Shown: one piece after another, positions 8,724 to 17,439 of the stretch
How the letters are laid out: the number at the start of each line of letters is the position of its first letter
How positions within the stretch are numbered: position 1 is the first letter of the stretch
Assembly (NCBI GenBank): GCA_039583875.1
Contig: CM077162.1
Coordinates: 66,337,259 to 66,401,258 of the forward strand
Length of the DNA stretch: 64,000 nucleotides
Direction of reading: 5' to 3'
Origin: Platanthera guangdongensis
Lineage: Eukaryota; Streptophyta; Magnoliopsida; Asparagales; Orchidaceae
Made by a program: the position numbers and the translations under genes
The notes under the pieces: generated by a model
What the model saw: only the letters and a program-made list of their open reading frames with translations
Databases searched by the model: none
Told to the model about the DNA's origin: nothing

Positions 8724-11553
8724 ATGGCGCCCAAGCTAGTAGAGAATGTTAATGAAGGATATGAACTCGTGCGACATGTCTTTGATGACGCGGAACCTGA
8801 AATCAAAGGTGTGGTAACCCTAATTGCAGAAACTGGACTGGAATACCTTGTTTCTGAACCAATCAAGATCTGGAAGAAGGAGGTCCTAGAATTTCTGAGT
8901 GCAGCTTCACTTGACGACTCTGGACTCAAGATTAAGTCCAGAGTTCATAGAACCAAAGTCAAGGTCACACCAAAAAGTCTAAGGAAGGTATTTCAACTAC
9001 CAAGAACAAAAGAAGAAGAAGATGTATCTGCTTCTAAAACTAGAGAGGCATTGAGATGGTGTGGACTGGATTCTAATCTGAAAATTGGATCTGTTTTCCA
9101 TAGAAAAGGAATGAACATCCAAGGAAAATTTCTGTCTGAAATAGTTGGTAAGGTCATCCTGAGCAAGCCTGGAGGACATGACAGAATTTCAGCTCAGATG
9201 TTCAATTTGATGACAAGGATAATCTTCAAACTAGATACTGATTGGTCTGCAGTTATGTTTGAAAAGATAAAAGAGAGGATGAAGAAGCCCAATCTGGGAA
9301 GAATTCTGAGTTTATACCTAGCTGGAAGTATACCTGAGGTAATGAACCAACATGCAGGTTCAAAGATTAACCACATGAGGAAGATGGATATGAGAATTTT
9401 CTCTAGGTGGAATAGGGTGCTAACAAAGGAACTACCCACTCCAGAAAAGGAAACAACCTAGAAGAAAAAGAAGAAGACAGCCACTGTGGCTCAAGAATAC
9501 TCCAGCAGCTCTGAAGAGCTAGTGGTGTTTAGTTCTGATGATGAACAAAGAAGAAATGCTGGACAATCTCCAGCAAGATAAGAAGATGCACAGAGGCAGG
9601 GGGAGCTACCCTCAGCTAGCTCAATTCACCTGGATCCAATCCAGGGGGAGCCTCTACTTGTGGAAGAGCCAACTCCTCTAGAGAGTGAAAGGGCTACTCA
9701 AACAATCCTAGAGGTAATCACTGAAATTAATCAATTAGATTTCACTATTGAGGAAGAAGTTTTGACTGATTTATTGTCTGATATTCATCAGCAAACACAG
9801 ATACAACCTCAACCCCAAGATGCTATCATGGAGGACATATCTGTTGCTGATCAAGTGGTTGATGAGATAAGAGATTCTCCAGCCCTTCCTCAACAGGAAT
9901 TTACATTAGAAGAGCTATTCCCTGATCTTCTACAAACTGATTTTGAGAAAGAGAAAGCTGATGCTGAGGGGGAGGAGATCAATATTGAGGGGGAGCATAT
10001 GGAGAATGTAGAGGTAACTGCTACCCAAGAGACTGAGAAGCCAAAGGATGCTGAGGAACCACAAAGGACTGAGAAGGAGTTACCTCCTAGTCCTAAAGAC
10101 AGAGTAGACATAGTCAGCACTTCTGCTTCAGAGGATGAAGAATCTATTAGAGCTAAGAAGAGGAAGTTCCAGGTCTTCAAGATAAGAAGACAGAACTATA
10201 AGAAAGCCCTACAGACGTTGCTTCACAGCCTGCCACCACTACTGATTATAGTTCTCTGATGATAACATTGCAAATCAAGCTAGATGAGCAAAGGCAAGCT
10301 ATAGAAAAATATGTGGATGAAGGGCATAAGTCACTGTAGTTTTATCTGGCACAAGACATCAAGTCAATCAGATTTGAAGTGAATCTCAACAAAAAGGAAA
10401 TGACTGATTGCTTTCATAAAGGAGGAAATGCAGTAGTCTATCTGGCAACACATCAAGAGAAAATAAAGACAAAACTTGATGACCTAGAAGTGAAGCAAGG
10501 CTATGTCCTGGAAAACCAGATAAGGATGAATGATAATTTGACAGCTTCTCATAATGCTATTATAACTGAAATGAAGAATATAGCTACTGCTCAGACTGTA
10601 CCAAGTGCTACTGCCAAGGCTGAATTTGACAAGCAATTGCAAGAGAGCCTAACTGCTGTGAAAACTGCCATTGAAGATTCACAGAAGGCAATTACTGACA
10701 AGCTCCAAAGGTTAAAACCTTTCTATAAAGATGGAGTTAACTATCTGAATGCCCAGATAAGATTTCAGAAAGATGATCTGAGGGATCATATAGAGAAAGA
10801 AGTCATAAAGGGGGAGAGGGTATTAGTCAAGGCATGCTCTGATCATGCCAAATGGATTTCAAATTCCATTAGAGCCACCCTTGGATATCCACCCTTATGT
10901 GATGATGATAATGTTGTAGAGTCTGGAATTAATACTGCATACCTTGGAAGAGAGCAAGCTGAAGTGGCTCAAGTGATATACCCTCCACCAGACTTTGACA
11001 TGATACATCTAGATATACAATCTATATATAGCCACCTGAGGGAAATCAGAATGTCACCATAGAGAAAGTTGTTCAGCCTGTGCTAGAGGCAATACTCAAA
11101 GAGCAAGAGGCCTTATTAAAGGAACAAGAGACTCAATTGTCTAAGAAAAGATTCAGAGAGCAAGATGAATTGAGACTTGATTTTGAACAATGGAACCCCA
11201 CTTCCAGGAATATCATCTTGACTGCATGGAAGGCTGCTAAGGACAATGTCCTGGATAGAGGCAAGTGGTATTCTGACCTGGAGTGGAGGTAGCATGATAA
11301 TAGGCAAGAGGCCATTGTACAATATAGAAGAAAGGCTAAACTGGGAAAGCTACCACCTAATGCACAAGAGCCTAGTAAGTATTTTCCCAAGCCTTATCAC
11401 TATTTTGAAAGGCAGACGATAAAGGCTGAAGAGTTGAAAAAGAAAAATCTTAAAGGGAAGAAGCATGCTGCTGCTGATGACACTGAAGCTCAAGTTCAAG
11501 CGAAGATTCAATCTGGAAAAGGGATTGTAATCAAGGAACCAAAGCAGCCTTAG
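8724..11553 (+). pseudogene. ORF3 of element A
   Basis: Begins MAPKLVENVNEGYELVRHVF. The N-terminal domain aligns with L and C: EVLEFLSAASL, SRVHRTKVKVTPKSL, GKFLSEIVGKVIL, LGRILSLYL. An acidic Pro/Gln-rich middle follows, then a long helical, likely coiled-coil region (about 10379-11062). A conserved C-terminal block follows (WNPTSRNIILTAW, then a YFPKPYHYFERQ motif near 11370-11415). Breaks: TAG at 9459, TAA at 9579, frameshifts near 10200-10380 and 11065, and TAG at 11290. The reading is full length, about 940 codons, so it decayed after insertion. No catalytic motif or membrane segment is recognised. It lies where SIRE elements carry an env-like ORF. Confidence 0.82.
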
Positions 11554-11829
11554 GATAGCATTTTCTTAAGTTTACAAATTGTAATCATTTGTATTAAAAT
11601 CCTATGTAAACTTTTGACTAATGAAAATGTTGGAATTTGTAAGAATAATGTTATGTGTTCAATCTATATACATTAATTGTTCTGAGATAATTGTCTATAC
11701 ATGTTCTGTTTATACATGTTTAAAGTTCTTACCCTGTCATATATTACTGTTCTACATAATACTAAAAATTTGTTATGTATGGTGTACATCATTGACTAAA
11801 GGTTATGAATTCTCCAAATAGGGGGAGAT
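11554..11829 (+). other. 3' untranslated region and polypurine tract of A
   Basis: AT-rich, no gene. The polypurine tract AAATAGGGGGAGAT (11816-11829) directly precedes the LTR TGTTGG and primes plus-strand DNA synthesis. Confidence 0.85.
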
Positions 11830-11974
11830 TGTTGGGTACATTAGAATATATGTACCTGATTTGAAGAAGCCTCACCCTACTCAATGATATACATCAAGGT
11901 GTATTTGATGTGCTTTGAGTTTCTTTGTGCAGGTTAAGTAATTGCAGGTTTGCAGAAAAAGTTTCTAAGTCCAT

Positions 11975-12855
11975 GTGTCGACACCCAGAAGAAAAGTGTT
12001 GACACTTAAGAAGGCTTGTGTCGACACCTAGAGAAGCTGTGTCGACACTTGGAGTAATTGTGTCGACACCAGGAATGCAGAGTCGACACCAGAAGGAAAG
12101 TGTCGACACATACAAGGAGTGTCGACACACAATGAAGAAATGTCTAAAGAATCATTGTCGACACCTAGAAGCAGTGTCGACACCCAAAGGAACTTTGTCG
12201 ACATCAAAAGTGTCGACACTAGGAGGTTGTGTCGACACTCAGCAAAACTTTAATAAAGTTCAAGTACAAGTGTCGACACTACGAGGCTGTGTCGACACTC
12301 AGCAAAACTTCAACAAAGTTCAAGTACAAGTGTCGACACTACGAGGCTGTGTCGACACTCAGCAAAACATCAACAAAGATCAAGTACAAGTGTCGACACA
12401 AAGAAGATGTGTCGACACTCAGCAAAAGTCTCAACACATGAAGAATGTGTTGACACAAAGAAGATGTGTCGACACTCAGCAAAAGTCTCAACACATGAAG
12501 AATGTGTCGACACAAAGGAGATGTGTTGATACTCATCAAAAGCTTCAACACAGAAGGCATATGTCGACGCAAAGAACATGTGTCGACACTTAGCAAGTTT
12601 CAACACAAGAAGATGTGTCGACACAAAGGAGTTGTGTCGACACCTAGCAGAAATCAACTAAGTATTGAAGAAGAAGGACTTGTGTCGACACACATTATCA
12701 GTGTCGGCACATTCTGAAGAAGCAATGTCGAGAAGCAGTTTCTACAACACAAGGAGTTGTGTCGACACCATTAAGGCTAGTGTCGACACTTAGTCTACTT
12801 GTGTCGACACTTGGTCTATTTGTGTTGACACTTAAAGACTATCTGTCTCGACACT
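11975..12855 (+). repeat. GTGTCGACAC array in the A LTR, with a 57-60 bp tandem core
   Basis: I count about two dozen exact GTGTCGACAC copies plus variants in 880 bp. From about 12240 to 12540 the palindromes sit in tandem units of 60 then 57 bp that begin AGCAAAA and hold two palindromes each. Confidence 0.95.
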
Positions 12856-12988
12856 TTCAGACAGTGACAGAGTTTTCAAGAAGTGACTGGATGACTTGAC
12901 AGCTGCCATTTCAATCGGTCAACTGCTACTGTCAGAGCTGTCAGAAGTTAGTTAGAAACTGGATCAGCCGGTCACCATGAAGAAAGCC

Positions 12989-12996
12989 TATATAAA
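12989..12996 (+). promoter_or_regulatory. TATA box of the A LTR
   Basis: TATATAAA in context GCCTATATAAAGGC, 134 bp downstream of the last palindrome. It is the likely core promoter for the genomic RNA. Confidence 0.72.
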
Positions 12997-13891
12997 GGCT
13001 TATTCCTTCAACAGAAGGAGATTGATAGAAGAGAGAACATAGCAATCAATGAAGTGAGAAACAACAAACCAGAAGAAGACCTTCAACTGAAGATCTAAGT
13101 AGTTGGAGAGAGAAATCTCCTTCTAAGAAGACAGCTATTGAACCAGGCTGATAAAGAAAGTTTCAGATTGAGATCTGATTCTCAAGTCAGCAGTTGATTG
13201 AAGATCATCTGCATAGAGATTCAACCCTACTGTGTTCTAATTCAAGAAGCTTTGAAGAAAGCCAAGGGAGGTGGATCTCTACAAAGTTCTTTCAAGAACT
13301 CATCAAGAAACCAGTCAACTCAACTTTCTCAATCAGAGTTGTGGTTATTAATCCTTGTATTTTTTATTTTCTGCAGGATCCTAAGGGATCTGAGTTGTAA
13401 GCATATATTTATAAAGGCTGAGTGGTAGGGCTTGTGTGCCTGAGTGTAGGAGATATATTTCTTTGAGTGTAGGACTTGTTGAAGGCTGAGTGTAGGCCTT
13501 GTTGAAGGCTGAGTGTAGGTCTTGGTGAAGACTGAGTGGTAGGGCTTTTGTGCCTGAGTTGTAGGAGTGGGATCACTCTGAGTTGTAGGAACCTATTTGG
13601 TGTTCTGAGCTGTAAGATCTGTGGATCTGAGAAGTAGTGGAGAAGTTAGGCCGAATCTAGTACACTACTAGATAGGCGAAGGGGGAAAGTGGATGTACCC
13701 AGACCTTGGGGAACCACTATAAATCCTGTGTGCTCTCTATGATTGTATGCTTGTGTGATTGTTGTGTTATCTGTGCTGAATTGCTGTTAAGAATTGCATA
13801 TAATTCTGTGTTTCTGCCATAAAAGTTAAAAAAAAGATTAAGTGCACCTATTCACCCCCCCTCTAGGTGGTTTAGGCACTAATTCTTTCAA

Positions 13892-14708
13892 TATTACCAG
13901 TGTGAAGAATTATGTTAGACAAACTAATGAGGTTATAAGGCAATCTGTGGATCATATTGAGGAATATGTGTATTCCACTCAAGTTCAGGCAATGCAGTTA
14001 GCTGAAGAATCTAGAGATGCTATTGTAGGAGATAATGAAAACATATTTTAGATTATATCAAGTAGATTTGAGGCCAACACTTCTCATCCATATAACATTG
14101 TTATTGAAGAAGCCAAAAAAGAGAAGAATATTAATGCAGAGCAAACTCTATGGGTCTACTAGGAATCAAGATTACTCTCCACTTACCTCTTTTGGATTAT
14201 AACGGGCCCTCTAACTTTGATTTTAGATCTCAAGAGAGGGTAGCTCAGGATGCTAACCTAACAAAGAGAAGAAATAGAGAAGTACTCATGCTGCATGAGG
14301 AGTTCATGGCCATGAAGAGAGTTGAATACGAAAAAGATCCATATTATGAATATTGGAGTGATGATTCTCAATAAATCATCATCAATGCCTGGATTAATCA
14401 TGGATAGATCTTAAAGAACACTGACAGTATATCCTTCAGAGAAATGGATAAAACATCTGGAGAGGAACACTCCAAGGGAAAGGATTTTTAAGGAGAACTT
14501 GGTAGGGAGAAACAATCTAAAGAGGTTGTCATCCAAGTATATACCCAAACCCTTCCTATACTTCAAGAGACAAAAGAACAAGGCAGAGAATACTGAGAGA
14601 AGGGTAGCTGAAAAAGGTGAAAGTTCTCAAGCTTCTCCACTCAAGAGAAAAAGTCCAGATTCTGATGATGCGATTAGCTTGCCAATAGACAAGCATGCAA
14701 TTCCATGA
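13892..14708 (+). pseudogene. 3' part of ORF3 of element B
   Basis: Three open pieces in two frames (13892-14051, 14150-14374, 14499-14708) separated by stops and frameshifts. The first is helical, like the coiled-coil region of A and C. The second ends YYEYWSDDSQ, at the position of the conserved W-x-PTS block. The last has YIPKPFLYFKRQ, matching YFPKPYHYFERQ in A and YYPKPYSYQRRQ in C, then a basic tail ending at 14706. Element A starts this segment abruptly, so the rest of B ORF3 is on its far side. Confidence 0.75.
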
Positions 14709-14934
14709 AGACAACAACTGCTAGAATTTTTGAGAAATATTGTTATGGGTTGTTATTAAATGGACTTATGTTATGTAATTAAACCCTCTGCCTGCAATTT
14801 ATATATCTATGTTGGTTGTGCTAAATGTTGTTCTTATTCATTTATTGTTCACTATTATATCTGCGATAATGAAATTTTATTGTTATTGCATCTTACCATT
14901 GATTAAGTGTTGTCTTTTTCAAATAGGGGGAGAT
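14709..14934 (+). other. 3' untranslated region and polypurine tract of B
   Basis: AT-rich with no gene. The polypurine tract AAATAGGGGGAGAT (14921-14934) is identical to that of A and precedes the LTR. Confidence 0.8.
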
Positions 14935-15494
14935 TGTTGGGAATATGACCCTCGATATTTCAGGATTTGAAGAAGCATCACTTGCAATGTTAAGTAAATA
15001 TTATATTTGATGGTATAATTGTTTTATATCTTTGCATGAATTATCTGTCATCTCTAAAATAGGCTTAGAGAAAAGTTAGTGCAAATGGAGCAGTATCGTT
15101 TAGATACATGAAATATTCTCGATAGTATCATCTTGAACGTGGAGTACTTCAAGACGGCATCGTCCCAAAGAAACAACAAAAGCAACTTCAAGCACTAAGG
15201 AGAATACCATTGAGACTAGTATATAGTTCTCCATGATATCGATGTGATTGGGGAAAAAACTTCGAGTTGGTATTGTGGAGTTGGCGCAGAAAGAGGAAGA
15301 ATTCAGCGCTAAGGGAGATACCATTGAAAATGAAGAAATTTCCTAACAATATCGTGCTGTCAGGGCTTTATTACCATTGACCACCCACCGAGGTAGGATT
15401 TTAAATTTGGTGATGGCACAGAAAGTCCTGGTAGATCATTCTACTCTTGCCCATCCTTTGACAAGACATGTTCTAGTCATTTGACTGTTGAAGA
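14935..15494 (+). repeat. 3' LTR of element B, first piece
   Basis: Starts TGTTGGGAATATGACC. It contains loosely repeated GTATC / GATAC words in both orientations (15090-15350), a weaker array than in other LTRs here. It ends with GAAGA (15490-15494), the target duplication of D, and resumes at 21550. Confidence 0.8.
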
Positions 15495-15547
15495 TGTTGA
15501 ATTCTGTGAAGTGAAAGTGGATGAATGGAAGGCTTGGGAAACCTATC

Positions 15548-16510
15548 CGCGCGGACTACGCGGACTGGGTTGGCGGACTGCTAGGTCGGCAGGGATGTTG
15601 CAGGCGGTTTGCTCTGTGGCGGCCTGGGCGGTCTGTTCGCGCGGACTGCGCGGACAGCAGCGGCGGTCTGACAGGCCAGTGTATGCTCAGCAGGCGGTTT
15701 ACTCCCAGGAAGTAACCGGGCGGATAGGAATGTTATCCGCGGAGTCCGGCTTGAAGCGGACTGAAGAACTGGAGCTCGGCGGACCGGTTTGGCAGTTGCC
15801 TTGGTCTTGCTCTAGTGAAGCGGCAAGTGGAAGCCGCGGAGACCGCCGGTCAGCGCGGACAGGAACTGGAGGTCGCCCGGTATGGCGGGCTAGATCCAGT
15901 GTCCGCCAGTAAGTGCGGACTGGCCCTTGCGGCCAGTGGACTGGACTTGGTGGGAATTGAACCAAGTCCAGGATGGCTCAGTCCGGGGAGATCGCGCAGT
16001 GGAGCGCGGGCTGGTTTCTCAGTCCGCCAAGCGTAGTAGAAGTGCTTTGCCTTGTTTGCTAGCTTGGGGATATGCGGACTGGAGGATTGCCCGTGCAGGA
16101 GCGTGCGGACTGGAGCTGGAGTCCGCTGAGTCCGGAGATGCCTTGTGATGAGGCAATGGACTCAGGAGTTGCGGACTGGAGTCTGCTGTTAGCGGACTGG
16201 ATTGGCGTGTCCGCTAAGTCCGGAGGTGCCTTGGCAATGAGGTAATGGACTTGGGATATGCGGACGATAGCTGGGTATCCGCTGAGTCCGGCAGGTGCCT
16301 TGATGGCGCGGTTGCGGGCTCGGGTTTTGCGGGCTGATGCCTTGTCCGCAGAATGGCGGATACGGCTTTTGTGGAGTCCGGCTGTGGTGGTCCTGGCTTG
16401 GTCTCTGGCGGCAAGGCGGACTGGATATTGGAGTCCGGCCTTGGAGAAGCTGGGGCGGACTGGCTATCTGCACAGGGCGGCGAACTGGCATGTGTGTCCG
16501 CGGGCTGGCG
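15548..16510 (+). repeat. GCGGACT / AGTCCGC array in the D LTR
   Basis: Heptamer half-sites in both orientations at irregular spacing, often paired head to head. The same array recurs at 19739-20701 in the 3' LTR and, diverged and inverted, in both LTRs of E. It lies directly upstream of the TATA box. Confidence 0.85.
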
Positions 16511-16585
16511 GACACATAAGTTCTTGCTGCGGGTTGTGGCGGTGATCCTATCGGGAAGGGCGGTGACCATACTCATCGTCGTGCC

Positions 16586-16593
16586 TATAAATA
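16586..16593 (+). promoter_or_regulatory. TATA box of the D 5' LTR
   Basis: TATAAATA in context GTGCCTATAAATAGG, at the end of the half-site array. An identical copy lies in the 3' LTR at 20777-20784. It is the likely promoter of the D transcript. Confidence 0.75.
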
Positions 16594-17353
16594 GGACCCA
16601 TGTCACATCAGAGAGAGAGGAACCTAGACCGAAGTAAGTGAACAGTGTTTGAGCTCGCGTAAGTTGCTGCGGCCTGGACTTTGTGTCCGCGCGGATTGAG
16701 TTGACCCGGTTGTGCTGTGCAGGTTGTGCGGATAGCGCTGGAAAGCCAGGACTTGGCTCTGATTGCGGTCAGGGACAGTGCGGACTCTGCGGTTAAGCAA
16801 CAGGCGGTAAACAGCAGGTCGCGGATAGCGACCAGGCGGTCTTCTCTTTGGCGACTTGGTTCGGGGTTCAGGAGGTCGCCTGCATCAGGCGGACTGTTCC
16901 ATTCGGTGGCGCAGCTTGTGCGGTCTGGCGGCGTGCAGACCGGCGGTGAAGAGCTAAGCATTGGAGCAAGGGTGAGTCCGCGCGGCTTGGGTTGCGGTCT
17001 GGCGACCTGGCGGACTGAGCGGACTCCACAGCAGTAGGTCGGCGGCTTGATTGTGAGTCCGCGCGGCTTGTTTTTGGTTCTTGTCTTTGTAACTGTCTCT
17101 GCTCTCCCGGTGTTGGGTTTTGGTGAAGCTTGTCTCGCCATGTATGTCTCGCCTTGTAAAGAAGTTTGCTCTTGATCAATAAAGAAGCTTGTGCTGCATG
17201 TGTTGCTGGTTGTTACTGCTTTGTTGAGATAACCACTGTTAACTCCACGATCCGGGAAAACTTTCAACATATAAGTGGGCGTATTCTCCTTCGGTTTGTT
17301 GAGTTTTCAGCAGGGTATCCAAGGGGGCGTCTGCGGTTTGTTGAATTTTAACA

Positions 17354-17365
17354 TGGTATCAGAGC
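17354..17365 (+). other. Primer binding site of element D
   Basis: TGGTATCAGAGC, a perfect complement to the initiator methionine tRNA 3' end, abutting the LTR with no spacer. Confidence 0.95.
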
Positions 17366-17439
17366 CAGGTTGTTGGAGTGGTCAAGCAGTGCTCAATGGA
17401 AGTAGTTGCTCGTCTGTCGAGGAAACCAGTGGTAGAACC

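Larger units (their letters stand above)
5578..13890 (+). mobile_element. Element A: decayed SIRE-type copia element, 5' end missing
   Basis: Plus strand: integrase-RT-RNase H pseudogene, palindrome array, TATA box, ORF3 pseudogene, polypurine tract and a 2061-bp 3' LTR. The 5' LTR, gag and protease are not in the window; L probably lies within A, with the rest to the left. On the right the LTR ends at 13890 directly inside the ORF3 of element B, so A inserted into B. Confidence 0.85.
11830..13890 (+). repeat. 3' LTR of element A (2061 bp)
   Basis: Starts TGTTGGGTAC after the polypurine tract and ends TCTTTCA. U3 carries the GTGTCGACAC array, then TATATAAA at 12989-12996. Downstream, GAGTGTAGG / GAGTTGTAGG words recur (13430-13620), followed by the conserved GGGGAACCACTATAAATCC box (about 13708) and a CACCTA...TAGGTG inverted pair around a C run near the 3' end (13847-13870). 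Confidence 0.93.
15495..17353 (+). repeat. 5' LTR of element D (1859 bp)
   Basis: Starts TGTTGAATTCTGTG and ends GAATTTTAACA. U3 (15540-16510) is GC-rich and full of GCGGACT and AGTCCGC words in both orientations, about twenty in all. TATAAATA lies at 16586-16593. A possible polyadenylation signal AATAAA follows at 17178. Confidence 0.97.

Noticed and set aside
12018..12593. 191-codon open frame in the A LTR
   Set aside because: It is the translation of the 57-60 bp palindrome repeats (recurrent VSTLR..CVDTQQ); open frames on both strands follow the repeat.
13700..13740. ACTATAAATCC as a promoter TATA box
   Set aside because: It lies in the conserved box downstream of the true TATA in all SIRE-type LTRs and has no array upstream; more likely an RNA or integration feature.
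15481..17270. Many open frames on both strands in the GC-rich D LTR
   Set aside because: High GC content and GCGGACT repeats make stops rare; the same frames recur in the second LTR.
17354..17365. tRNA gene suggested by TGGTATCAGAGC
   Set aside because: Only the 12-base primer site is present, next to an LTR; no tRNA body.
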